Positions 14,786-22,907 of a DNA stretch of 31,101 nt are shown here, in pieces. Source of the stretch: JBBRHF01 sp038223055. GTDB lineage: Bacteria; Actinomycetota; Actinomycetes; JACCUZ01. The notes beneath the pieces were generated by a model. It had not been told where the DNA came from and did not search any database. It saw only the letters and a list, made by a program, of their open reading frames with translations. Each line of letters begins with the position of its first letter. Position 1 is the first letter of the stretch. The stretch is taken from NCBI GenBank assembly GCA_038223055.1, contig JBBRHF010000024.1, positions 1 to 31,101 on the forward strand, given 5' to 3'. Position numbers and translations under genes: made by a program.

Positions 14786-15510
14786 GGCGGTGTCGCGTAC
14801 CACGCAGCAACGCTGGCTCCCACGGGCGGGCGATAGTCGGTGACCCGGCCGCGCACCTCGTTGACCCCCACCGCCACAACGAAGCGACTGGGTCGGGTTC
14901 CGGCAACGCGCACGGTCCAGGTGCCCGCGCCGGCGCGGCCGCGGAACCGGCTCAGGCGCAGATAGCTCGTGTGGCTGAACGGCTCGGTGAAGCGCACCCG
15001 TGTGGTGGCACGCAGCACGGTGGCCCGCCCGCCCGGCCGCGTGATGGTGACCGTCGGCAGCCCCGCCCGCGGCAGGCCGCGCTCCGGGCGCCGGTCGGGC
15101 ACCAGCAGGTCGATGAGCACCGGATCGCCCGAGCGGTAGCGGACACGCAGGGCAGAGGGTCTCGGGCGACCCGACCTGGCCCGAGCCGTCATCGTCCCGT
15201 AGACGGCGAAGGACACGGTCCCGTCGACGAGCAACGGCCCCCGAGTGTCGCCGGGTCGCAGGAACACCGGTTGGTGCGCGTCGGCCGGACCGGCGGCGAC
15301 TGCGACCAGGGCCGCCGCGAGCAAAGCGGCCAGTGCCAGCCTCCCGGAGCCGCCGGCGAGGCGGCCACCTGCCCGCTCAGCACACCCGAGGAGGCGGCCG
15401 ACCCTATCGTCCTGCTCGCCAGCGGCCGCGCCCGCAACGTCACCGGCGCCGACTTCGTCATCGATGACGGCCTCGTCCAGTCCCTCTGATTCTGATTTGA
15501 TCTGAACCAC
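14776..15510 (-). CDS. Secreted protein of unknown function with a replaced N-terminus
   Basis: This 244-codon frame contains a clear export signal in its middle: an Arg-flanked segment then LALAALLAAALVAVAAGPADA (about 15350-15285) with a signal-peptidase-like ADA|HQ site. A mature region of about 160 residues, rich in Val, Thr and Arg, follows, with RPGDTRGPLLVDGTVSFAVYG and TWTVRVAGTRPSRFVVAVGV. The mature part looks like a beta-rich extracellular domain; I recognise no family. No start codon lies just before the signal. The only ATG (15510) adds about 55 residues encoded antisense to an SDR scrap. The true 5' end was therefore probably lost by recombination near 15,360, or translation starts at a non-standard codon. 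The 3' end abuts the PAT remnant. Confidence 0.5.
   Translation of the reverse strand: MVQIKSESEGLDEAVIDDEVGAGDVAGAAAGEQDDRVGRLLGCAERAGGRLAGGSGRLALAALLAAALVAVAAGPADAHQPVFLRPGDTRGPLLVDGTVSFAVYGTMTARARSGRPRPSALRVRYRSGDPVLIDLLVPDRRPERGLPRAGLPTVTITRPGGRATVLRATTRVRFTEPFSHTSYLRLSRFRGRAGAGTWTVRVAGTRPSRFVVAVGVNEVRGRVTDYRPPVGASVAAWYATPPRS
15376..15489 (+). pseudogene. 3' scrap of a short-chain dehydrogenase gene
   Basis: The plus-strand frame ending at 15489 reads STPEEAADPIVLLAS, then GRARNVTGADFVID and DGLVQSL before its stop. This matches the conserved C-terminus of FabG-like SDRs (PEEIA..V.FLAS..A..VTG....DGG). Nothing upstream of about 15,370 continues the enzyme, so only the last 35-40 residues remain. 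It lies antisense to the start of the secreted-protein frame. Confidence 0.7.
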
Positions 15511-15573
15511 TCTCCTTTATGCGGCCAGCCGGACCCACCACCCTCAGCCTGTCAAACTTGATGACCGAGCGGG

Positions 15574-16143
15574 TCAGCCGATCTTGTGCCAGTTCTCGCA
15601 GTCCTTGGTTGTGAAGAACTTGTCACTGGCCTTGATCGTGACGACGTTCGGTCGGCCCGATTGACCCTTGGCGACGGTGTCTCCGGGTCCGGAGCCGCGC
15701 AGCCGTGCCCAATGGCAGTTCCCGCTGCTCGAGGGCGCTGACGCGTAGGTGCCCGGGCGAATTCCTCGGCCGACAAGCTAGGTGCCCACACTTCCGACGA
15801 GCCATGTGCCGCTCGGCGCAGCCCTTCCGCTGGAGAGACTCTTCTGCTGCGCGTCCTCGCGGGCGGCCTGCCGGTCCTGAATCGTCAGGGTCTTCTTCGC
15901 GAGTTGGTCTGATTCTGTCGTGGTGGCGCCATGCTTCTTCGCGCCGATGGAAGCGACGTGGTCTTGGCTCGCCCTGGTGGTTGTCGAGGTGTCCTTCGTG
16001 CTCCCCAAGCCCGCAGCCGTCGCGGCGGCGACGACCAGCGCGACGGTGATCGCCGCGTAGTCCCAACTGCTTCTGAACCAGGACTTTCGGGCCGACCCCG
16101 ACGAACGTTGCGGAATCTGTGGATCGCGCAGGGCCTGCGTCAC
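15574..16143 (-). pseudogene. Membrane-anchored small protein interrupted by an amber codon
   Basis: From GTG 16143 (GGAAGG six bases upstream) the frame gives a 45-residue basic/polar head, a membrane segment DYAAITVALVVAAATAAGLG, a polar Lys/Thr/Gln linker, then GTWLVGSVGT and a TAG at 15780-15778. The same frame continues past the TAG with RGIRPGTYAS, NCHWARLRGSGPGD, VVTIKASDKFFTTKDCENWHKIG and a TGA at 15576-15574. This is the complete C-terminal domain common in actinobacterial surface proteins (GTWLVG..I.PGTY....C.WARL....V.I...D..F...C..W). The stop lies inside a duplicated segment, so the gene looks inactivated by a short duplication plus a Trp-to-amber change. Read-through would give 189 residues; without it the product is 121. 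Function is unknown. Confidence 0.7.
15770..15810. repeat. Imperfect 17-bp direct repeat carrying the amber codon
   Basis: 15770-15786 and 15794-15810 match at 14 of 17 bases. Each encodes GT-W/stop-LVG on the minus strand. The copy nearer the start has TGG, the other TAG. Confidence 0.75.
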
Positions 16144-16400
16144 GAGGAGCCTTCCGGTCGTGGCCGCCACTGGGAGGGCGTCGACGCCTTCGGAACACAC
16201 GGTTTCACGTTTCTTTGCGGACGGACCGGGAACGACGAAAAGGGTCCGAATTAATGGGTTCGGTGAGAAGTTGTCGCGATAGGCGTAGTTTCGCGCACTG
16301 ACCCAGCCACCGTCGGCGCTGCCCGGGACCCCCGGCTCGGCCCCCCCGTCGCGTCCGCTTCGCGCTTGACTCGGCGGCCTGACGCGCCGATGAAGGAATC

Positions 16401-16616
16401 ATGACCGTTCCCCGCAAGGCCGCCCTGCTCGCCCTGGTGATCGCTGCCATGGCCGGGCTGGCGTCGGACATGGCCTACGCCACCCGGCACGACACCGTCG
16501 AGGCGGTGACGGTCACCGTCTACGGCATGGACTCCGCGGCGGCAGTCATCCAGCCGACCGCTGTGCTGGCGCAGCACACCTTCCGGACCAGCGACCTGGC
16601 TGCCGGCTCCCACTGA
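16401..16616 (+). CDS. Small secreted protein, unknown function
   Basis: This 71-residue product has a clean signal peptide (MTVPRKAALLALVIAAMAGLA with a basic n-region and a cleavage-like AYA site) and a mature part of about 43 residues with alternating Val/Thr (VEAVTVTVYGMDSAA). GAAGGA is correctly spaced before ATG 16401. It has no cysteine and no known domain. It stands alone between a decayed gene and the convergent metX. The short length leaves room for doubt that it is expressed. Confidence 0.5.
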   Translation: MTVPRKAALLALVIAAMAGLASDMAYATRHDTVEAVTVTVYGMDSAAAVIQPTAVLAQHTFRTSDLAAGSH

Positions 16617-16626
16617 GCACCCTCAA

Positions 16627-16675
16627 GCCTCCCCCCGCCGAAGGGCCGTGTCGGGCGGGCCGCTGGAGTGGAGGC
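16627..16675. terminator. Possible bidirectional terminator between the small secreted protein and metX
   Basis: An outer 6-bp pair (16627-16632 with 16670-16675) encloses an inner 6-bp GC pair (16634-16639 with 16654-16659). The structure is asymmetric and lacks a U-run, so this is a weak call placed mainly by its convergent position. Confidence 0.3.
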
Positions 16676-16719
16676 AACCCCGCGAACCGAGTCCCCATGC
16701 GCGCGGCCGCGAGAACAAG

Positions 16720-17901
16720 TCACCGAGGCCGGGCGGCGGCGTCCAGCGCCAGGACCTCCGTGATCAGCGCGCCCACCTGCTCGCGCTCTAGCAGGAACCC
16801 GTCGTGTCCGTAGAGGGATTTCACCACGCGCAGCCCGCCGACGACCGTCGGGATGGCCCGGGCCAGCAGTGCCTGCTGAGCCAGTGGATAGAGCCGGTCG
16901 CTGTCGATGCCCGCGACCACAACCGGCGCGCGGATGCGCCCGAGGGCCACCTCGACACCGCCGCGGGCGCGCCCCACGTCCCAGGTGTTCATGGCGTCGG
17001 TCAGCGCAACGTAGGTCCCGGCATCGAACCGGTGTGCGAGTTTGCTCGCGTGATGGTCGAGGTAGGACTGGACCGCGAAGCGCCCGTCCCCGAGTCGCTG
17101 GCCCAGGGGGTGCTCGCCGTCCTGCGGCGCCCGGCCGAACCGGGTCTCGAGTTCCCCCGCTGACCGGTAGGTCAGGTGCGCGATCCGACGGGCGACACCG
17201 AGGCCGTGGTGCGGCCCGTGCCCCGCCGGCAGGTGGTGGAAGTCGCCGCCGTGCCAGCCAGTGTCCCCCGTGATGGCCAGCATCTGCGCGGTCTGCGTGC
17301 CGATCTGGTCGGCGCTGGCTGCGGCGCCGACCGCGAAGACGAGGCCCGACGAGACCCGGTCGGGGTGTCCGGTCAACCATTCCAGCGCCCGCATCCCGCC
17401 CATCGACCCCCCGAGGACGACCCCCCACCGGCGTACGCCGAGGGCGTCGGCAAGCCGCAGCTCCGCGCGCACCTGGTCGCCGACGGTGGTGCGAGGAAAC
17501 CTCGACCCCCACGGCCGGCCGTCCGGCGCCGCCGACGACGGGCCGGTGCTGCCCTGGCAGCCGCCCAGCACGTTGGCGGACACGACGAACCACCGGTCCG
17601 GGTCGACCACGCCGCCCGCCCCGATGACGCCTTCCCACCACCCCGCCGTCGGATGACCGGGCGCGGCGGGCCCGCTCACATGCGAGTCGCCGGTCAGCGC
17701 ATGCAGCACCAGCACCGCGTTGGACCCGTCGTCGGCCAGCTCCCCCCACGTCTCGTAGGAGAGCCGGACAGCGGGCAACCGGCCGCCGAGCTCGAGGTCC
17801 AGCGCGCCGATGTCGAGGAACTGCCGGCGCCCCGGCGGGTCGCCCTCGCGCCAGGCGCCGGTGGCGGGCGGCAGGCCGGCGCGCGAGGCGCCTCCCGCCA
17901 C
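16720..17901 (-). CDS. metX: Homoserine O-acetyltransferase
   Basis: This enzyme transfers acetyl from acetyl-CoA to L-homoserine, the activation step of methionine synthesis. The 393-residue alpha/beta-hydrolase has the MetX signature: LSYETWGEL, LHALTGDSHV, NVLGGCQGSTGPSS, the nucleophile elbow GGSMGG with Ser166, and Asp/His of the triad in GIDSDRLYP and YGHDGF. GTG 17901 lies 5 bp after the metY stop, and no better start with a ribosome site precedes it. The closely related homoserine O-succinyltransferase shares the fold; pairing with MetY and an actinobacterial origin favour acetyl. Confidence 0.93.
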   Translation of the reverse strand: MAGGASRAGLPPATGAWREGDPPGRRQFLDIGALDLELGGRLPAVRLSYETWGELADDGSNAVLVLHALTGDSHVSGPAAPGHPTAGWWEGVIGAGGVVDPDRWFVVSANVLGGCQGSTGPSSAAPDGRPWGSRFPRTTVGDQVRAELRLADALGVRRWGVVLGGSMGGMRALEWLTGHPDRVSSGLVFAVGAAASADQIGTQTAQMLAITGDTGWHGGDFHHLPAGHGPHHGLGVARRIAHLTYRSAGELETRFGRAPQDGEHPLGQRLGDGRFAVQSYLDHHASKLAHRFDAGTYVALTDAMNTWDVGRARGGVEVALGRIRAPVVVAGIDSDRLYPLAQQALLARAIPTVVGGLRVVKSLYGHDGFLLEREQVGALITEVLALDAAARPR

Positions 17902-17906
17902 CGGTA

Positions 17907-19202
17907 TCAGGCTGACTTCGCCGCGCGGAAACCCGCATCGAGATCGGCGAGCAGGTCTTCGATGCCTTCGAGCCCGACCGCGAGCCGCACCAGGCCGGGC
18001 GAGACGCCGGTGGCCAGCTGCTCCTCCGGGTTCAGCTGCGAGTGGGTCGTCGAGGCCGGGTGGATGACCAGCGATCGGACATCACCGATGTTGGCGACGT
18101 GGCTGTGCAGCTCGAGGGCGTCCACGAAGCGACGACCTGCGTCAACGCCACCCGAGATCTCGAAGGCCAGGACCGCGCCAGCCCCTCGGGGGGCGTACTT
18201 CTGGCCGTTGGCATACCACGGCGAGGACGGCAAACCGGCGTAGGCGACCGATTCGACCTCGTCGCGGGCTGCGAGCCACTCGGCGACCCGGGCGGCGTTG
18301 GCCACGTGCCGCTCCATCCGCAGCGAAAGCGTCTCCAAGCCCTGCGCTATCAGGAACGCGTTGAACGGGGCGATCGCGGGCCCGAGGTCACGCAGCAGCT
18401 GCACGCGGGCCTTCGCGATGTAGGCCGCCGGGCCGAGCGCGTCGGCGTAGACCACACCGTGGTAGCTGGGGTCGGGCGTGGTGAGGCCGGGGAACCGCTC
18501 GGCGTTGGCCGCCCAGTCGAACCGCCCGCTGTCCACGATGACGCCGGCGATCGCGGTGCCGTGCCCCCCGATGTACTTGGTCGCGGAGTGCACGACGATG
18601 TCGGCCCCCCACTCGAACGGCCGGATGAGGTAAGGCGTCGCGACGGTGTTGTCCAGCACGAGCGGGACACCCGCCTCGTGGGCCACCGCCGCGACGGCCT
18701 CGATGTCAAGGATGTCGTTCATGGGGTTGGAGATCGTCTCGGCGAAAAACAGCTTGGTGCGCGGTTGGACAGCCGCACGCCAGGACTCGACGTCGTCGGG
18801 GTTCTCGACGAACGACACCTCGATGCCCAGCTTGGGCAACGTGTAATGGAACAGGTTGTAGGTGCCGCCGTAGAGGCGTGGGCTGGAGACGATGTGGTCG
18901 CCGACCTCGGCAATGTTGAGCAGGGCGACGGTCTCCGCCGCCTGTCCGCTGCTGACCAGCAACGCACCGATGCCGCCCTCGAGCGCAGCGATGCGTTCCT
19001 CGACCACCGCCTGGGTCGGGTTCATGATCCGGGTGTAGATGTTTCCGGGCTCGGTCAGGCCGAACAACGCAGCGGCGTGGTCGGTGTCACGGAAGGTGTA
19101 AGAAGTCGTCTGATAGATCGGCAGGGCGCGGGCCCGGGTCGCCTCGTCGACGACCTGACCGGCGTGGATCTGCTTGGTTTCAAAGCTCCAGGCGTCGTTC
19201 AC
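17907..19202 (-). CDS. metY: O-acetylhomoserine sulfhydrylase (PLP enzyme)
   Basis: This enzyme makes homocysteine directly from O-acetylhomoserine and sulfide, bypassing cystathionine. The 431-residue Cys/Met-metabolism PLP protein has FETKQIHAG, PIYQTTSYTF, YTRIMNPT, SSGQAAE, the cofactor Asp184 in LVLDNTVATP and the Schiff-base Lys209 in HSATKYIGGHG. The length over 420 and the EPGNIYTRIMNPT segment fit MetY rather than the shorter MetB/MetZ. GTG 19202 is chosen because GAGAGG lies 8 bp upstream; a longer start at 19253 has none. metX follows 5 bp downstream, so the two form an operon. No SAM riboswitch core was found upstream. Confidence 0.93.
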   Translation of the reverse strand: MNDAWSFETKQIHAGQVVDEATRARALPIYQTTSYTFRDTDHAAALFGLTEPGNIYTRIMNPTQAVVEERIAALEGGIGALLVSSGQAAETVALLNIAEVGDHIVSSPRLYGGTYNLFHYTLPKLGIEVSFVENPDDVESWRAAVQPRTKLFFAETISNPMNDILDIEAVAAVAHEAGVPLVLDNTVATPYLIRPFEWGADIVVHSATKYIGGHGTAIAGVIVDSGRFDWAANAERFPGLTTPDPSYHGVVYADALGPAAYIAKARVQLLRDLGPAIAPFNAFLIAQGLETLSLRMERHVANAARVAEWLAARDEVESVAYAGLPSSPWYANGQKYAPRGAGAVLAFEISGGVDAGRRFVDALELHSHVANIGDVRSLVIHPASTTHSQLNPEEQLATGVSPGLVRLAVGLEGIEDLLADLDAGFRAAKSA

Positions 19203-19258
19203 GGGTGTGACCTCTCGGTGGCGGTGTGGTGGTCGGGAGCAATCCTGCATCATCGGAG

Positions 19259-19275
19259 GGTCCGGTCACCGGACC
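19259..19275. promoter_or_regulatory. Palindrome GGTCCGG-tca-CCGGACC upstream of metY
   Basis: This perfect inverted repeat has 7-bp arms and lies about 57 bp upstream of the metY start and about 77 bp before the divergent NmrA-type gene. It is a candidate operator for either gene, or a leader hairpin of the metY transcript. Confidence 0.4.
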
Positions 19276-19351
19276 GTCCGGGAATGACGCCGACCCAGAC
19301 CCGGTTGGGCTGCCCGAACGGCATCCATCTCGACCACTCCTGGAGGACGAC

Positions 19352-20206
19352 ATGATCCTGGTCACCGGCGCCACGGGCACCACCGGACGCGCAGTGCTGC
19401 GCCACCTCGCCGCAGCCGGCCTGCCGACCCGGGCACTCGTCCACAACCCGGCCAAGCTCGGCGACCTGCCCGACGGCGTCGAGGGCGTCGTCGGCAGCTT
19501 CGAGTCCCCGCCGCAGGGTGCTTTCGACGGTGTCGACGCGGTGTTCCTGGTGTCGCCGGTCTCCGATCAGCAGGTGGCCCAGGAGAACAGCCTCGTCGAC
19601 GCCCTCGCAGCGGCCGGTCGGGCTCACATCGTCAAGCTCGTCGCGGCCGGCATCGAGCAACGCCCGGCCCCGGTGCGTTTCAACGCCAATCACCACGAGA
19701 TCCTCGACCACATCGCGACGACCGGACTGCCGCTCACGGTGCTGGCCCCGAACTCGTTTATGGACAACGTGCTGTTCTCGGCGGAGACGATTCGCACCCA
19801 GGGTGCGATCTACAACTCCGCAGGTGAAGGCGCCGTCAGTTTCATCGCCGCGGACGACATCGGTTCGGTCGCCGCGCACGTGCTGTCCGACCCGGCGCCG
19901 CACGCCGGGGCGACCTACACGCTGACCGGCCCCGAGGCCCTGACCTACGCGCAGGTGGCCACCCTGGTGTCCGCCGCCACCGGCCGCGAGGTGCGGCACG
20001 TGTCGCTCGAGCCGGACCAGGCCCGCGTCGGGATGGTCGTCGCCGGCGTGCCCGCGTGGAACGCCGACGGGCTGGTGGAGCTGGACGCCCTCATCAGCCA
20101 GGGATACACCGCTGCCACCACCGACGAGGTGGTCAAGGCAACCGGCGGGCCGGCGACCTCGTTCGAGGACTGGCTGCGCGACCACGCCGGGGACTTCACG
20201 AGCTGA
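19352..20206 (+). CDS. NmrA/SDR-a5-like NAD(P)-binding protein
   Basis: This 284-residue atypical short-chain dehydrogenase begins MILVTGATGTTGRAVLRHLA with the GxxGxxG dinucleotide site at residues 6-12. Characteristic spots of the NmrA-like group follow: FDGVDAVFLVSPV, IVKLVAAGIEQRP, LTVLAPNSFMDN and AADDIGSVAAHVL. The classical YxxxK pair is absent, so it may be a redox sensor or an isomerase/reductase of the QOR2 kind. ATG 19352 has GGAGG at 19342. It is divergent from metY, and its stop is 4 bp from the stop of the convergent GAF sensor. Confidence 0.85.
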   Translation: MILVTGATGTTGRAVLRHLAAAGLPTRALVHNPAKLGDLPDGVEGVVGSFESPPQGAFDGVDAVFLVSPVSDQQVAQENSLVDALAAAGRAHIVKLVAAGIEQRPAPVRFNANHHEILDHIATTGLPLTVLAPNSFMDNVLFSAETIRTQGAIYNSAGEGAVSFIAADDIGSVAAHVLSDPAPHAGATYTLTGPEALTYAQVATLVSAATGREVRHVSLEPDQARVGMVVAGVPAWNADGLVELDALISQGYTAATTDEVVKATGGPATSFEDWLRDHAGDFTS

Positions 20207-20210
20207 CTTT

Positions 20211-22778
20211 TCAGGGCTCCCGCAGCCGGGCGATCAGCGCGGCACTGTCGATCGCCAACGCGGCCCGCAGCGCCAGGTCCAGCACGAACGCCAGATCCTC
20301 GGGCCCGTAGTGCCGGCCGGAGTCGCTCATCGCCAGGCTGACCGCCCCGAGGGTGCGTCCGCGGGCCGACAGCGGCGCGATCACCACGCTGGACAGGCCG
20401 AGCCGGCGCAGCAGGTTGCTGCGCTCGGGGTCCTGCCCGACACCGTCGGCGAGCATCGCCTCGGTGACGGCCGGCAGCAGCGCCGGCTCCCCGCTGCGGA
20501 CCACGGCACCGACGCCGATCCGGTCGGCCAGCCGGTCGGGCCAGCGCCGCTGCAGTTCCCGGGAGATGGCCAGCCGGCCCGGATCCGCGTGGGCGAGCGC
20601 GACGGTCGCCAGCTCGCCATCCTCGATCAGGTGAACGACGCACCAGTCGGCGATCTCGGGCACGGCCAGCCGGGCCACGTCCGCGAGGGTGCGGCGCAGG
20701 TCGAGGGACTCGGCCAGCCGGATCGAAGCCCGGGCGAGGAAGCCGAGCCGGGCGTTGGCCGCCTCGGCGCGAGTGGCGTTCTCGGCTCGTTCCAGCGACT
20801 GAGCGCACGCGTCGGCGAGGGCGGTGAGCATGTCGAGGTCACCCTGGGTCAGGCGCCGGGTCGACGGGAACGCGAGGCTCAGCGCCCCGATCACGCCGGC
20901 TTCGACGCGCAGCGGCAGGGTGACCAGCGCGTGCTCGACCCGGGGCGGTCGGCCGCGCAGGAGCGGCCATCGGGCGTCGCGCTCGGCGACGGACCCGACG
21001 GCCAGAATCCGCCCGGTGCGCACCGCCTCGGCCACCGGCAGGGCGTCGTCGATGTCGAGCGTGGCCGACATGGCGTCATCGTGCCCGCCGGTCGTGTGCA
21101 CGCGCACGACGTGCAGGGTTCGCCGGTCTGCTGCGAGCAGCGACAGGGCGGCCACCTCGGCGCCCAGCAGGGCGGCTGCCTGCTCGACGACCACGGCCGT
21201 GACGTCGGCGACGGCGTGGGCGGCCGCCAGCGCCGCCGTGAGCTGCTGCAGCCGGCCCAGCCGGGCCGCGGTGACGGTTTGCAACTCATAGAGGGCCGCC
21301 CGCTCGAGCGCCTGCGCGGCCAGCGCGGCCAACGCCGTGAGGAAGCCGCGTTCGTCGTCGTCGAACAGGCGTGGCGAGCCGTAGCTGATCCGCAGCGCGC
21401 CAAGCAGTCGCGCGCCGGAACGCAGCGGCACGGCTGCTGTGGCGACCGTGTCGGGCTCGAGCGTGACGAGCAGCGGGAAGCGCTGGTCGCGCTGCTCGGC
21501 GTCCTCGACCCACACCGATTCGCCGGACCGGATGACCTCGGTGCCCGGAAGTGGCGTGTGCCGCGACGCGGGCTGGAGGCGGTCCAGCAGCCCGGGCGGG
21601 TAGCCCTGGTGGGCCACCACCCGAACCTCGGGCTGGTCGGCCAGCACGAGGGCACCCCGGTCGGCAGCGAGCTCGCGGATCGCCTCCGCGAGCAGGATCT
21701 CACCGACCTGTGCCTCGTCCATGGCGCCGGCCAGGGCCGCGGTCACGCGCTGCAGCCGGGCCGCGCGCTCGGCCCGGGTGCGCAGGGCGTCGACGTGGTC
21801 GATCTCGCGGAGCAGGAACTGCTCGAACGTGCCCGACGGGGACGCTGCCCGGCCCAGGGCGGCCCGGCGCAGGGCGGTGACCAGCGAGGTGACGTACCAC
21901 CTGCGGAACACCTGGTGCCGGGCGGGTGCGGCGAGAGTCAGCAGCCGGGAGCCGCGCGCGTAGGCGTCGGCGTGCTCCAGCGCGGCGAGATAGCGCTCGC
22001 CGGCATCGGCGGCGGAGACCGGCAGGGACAAGGTCAGGCTCGTGCGGGACTCGCCGCGGGTCGCCGCGGCGAGGGCCTGGCGCTTGATCGCGATGCGGGC
22101 CTCGGCGAACTCCGAGATCACCGCCTCGACGAGCTGGACGAGCGAGGTGGGCACCTCCGCGGTGAGCCCCGCGCGGGCCCCGCCCGCGGCGAGCGCGAAC
22201 TCGCGTGCCAGCGAGTCCACATGGCTCTTCGCGGCCAGCAGCAGATCCGTGGGTACGTCGCCCAGGGTGACCGTGTATCGGCTCGGCTGGTCCCACTCGT
22301 CGGCGAACGCGGCCAGCAAGGCGTCAATCTCCCCTGCCGCGGGAGCGGTGCCCACCACGCTGTGCGCGGTGAGCACGGCCCAGACGACCTTGCCGTCGGG
22401 GGTCTCGCCCACCCCCCAGCGGTCCGCCAGGGCGGCCACGAGTGCGAGGCCGCGACCGGTCATGCCGTCGCTGACGGCCGGCCGCACCGGGCTGATCCGG
22501 GACGTGTCGTGCACCTCGATGCGCACCGCGTCGCCCTCCGGGCGCACCGCGAGGCGCACCGGCGGCCCGACGTGCAGCATCGCGTTGGTCACGAGCTCGC
22601 TGCCGGCGATCTCGGCGTCGGCCGCAAGGTCGTCGCGGCCCCAGCGGGCGAGCGTGGACCTGACGAACCGGCGCGCAACGGGCACCGCGTCGAGGCCTCC
22701 CGCGAGCGCCACCTCGTCGATCGTGGCCCCCTCTGCCGGCCCAGGCCCGGCGCCGCCGCCGGCCGTTTCCCTCCCCAT
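20211..22778 (-). CDS. HATPase (RsbW-like) plus three-GAF sensor protein without phosphatase domain
   Basis: This is a cytoplasmic multidomain signalling protein of 855 residues. Residues about 25-140 are an anti-sigma-type HATPase (AEIAGSELVTNAMLHVG with Asn65, VHDTSRISP, MTGRGLALVAALADRWG). A helical region (about 145-355) follows. Three GAF domains come next, about 360-510 (AIRELAADRGALVLAD), 525-690 (VVVEQAAALLGAEVAALSLL) and 695-850 (VARLAVPEIADWCVVHLIED). In actinobacterial relatives such arrays usually continue into a SpoIIE/PP2C phosphatase; here the frame stops right after the linker helix ALAIDSAALIARLREP. ATG 22778 is the only plausible start, with a distant GAGG. Confidence 0.8.
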   Translation of the reverse strand: MGRETAGGGAGPGPAEGATIDEVALAGGLDAVPVARRFVRSTLARWGRDDLAADAEIAGSELVTNAMLHVGPPVRLAVRPEGDAVRIEVHDTSRISPVRPAVSDGMTGRGLALVAALADRWGVGETPDGKVVWAVLTAHSVVGTAPAAGEIDALLAAFADEWDQPSRYTVTLGDVPTDLLLAAKSHVDSLAREFALAAGGARAGLTAEVPTSLVQLVEAVISEFAEARIAIKRQALAAATRGESRTSLTLSLPVSAADAGERYLAALEHADAYARGSRLLTLAAPARHQVFRRWYVTSLVTALRRAALGRAASPSGTFEQFLLREIDHVDALRTRAERAARLQRVTAALAGAMDEAQVGEILLAEAIRELAADRGALVLADQPEVRVVAHQGYPPGLLDRLQPASRHTPLPGTEVIRSGESVWVEDAEQRDQRFPLLVTLEPDTVATAAVPLRSGARLLGALRISYGSPRLFDDDERGFLTALAALAAQALERAALYELQTVTAARLGRLQQLTAALAAAHAVADVTAVVVEQAAALLGAEVAALSLLAADRRTLHVVRVHTTGGHDDAMSATLDIDDALPVAEAVRTGRILAVGSVAERDARWPLLRGRPPRVEHALVTLPLRVEAGVIGALSLAFPSTRRLTQGDLDMLTALADACAQSLERAENATRAEAANARLGFLARASIRLAESLDLRRTLADVARLAVPEIADWCVVHLIEDGELATVALAHADPGRLAISRELQRRWPDRLADRIGVGAVVRSGEPALLPAVTEAMLADGVGQDPERSNLLRRLGLSSVVIAPLSARGRTLGAVSLAMSDSGRHYGPEDLAFVLDLALRAALAIDSAALIARLREP

Positions 22779-22907
22779 GGCGAGCCAGCGTAGACCTCGC
22801 CCCGGGGACAGTCGGGCCGCTCGCCGTACGTCGTGGTCGTGGGTGGCATGCTCGGCGGCGAGCAGTGCATCCCGGTAGTTCCCCAACGTCTTGCAGGAGG
22901 GACCATC

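Noticed and set aside
19203..19351. SAM riboswitch upstream of metY
   Set aside because: No recognisable SAM-I/IV or SAM-II core sequence on the minus strand; only a simple palindrome is visible.
20310..22793. Long plus-strand frame opposite the GAF sensor
   Set aside because: Shadow of the real gene: repetitive Gly/Arg/Gln composition, no domain, whereas the minus strand encodes HATPase and GAF motifs.
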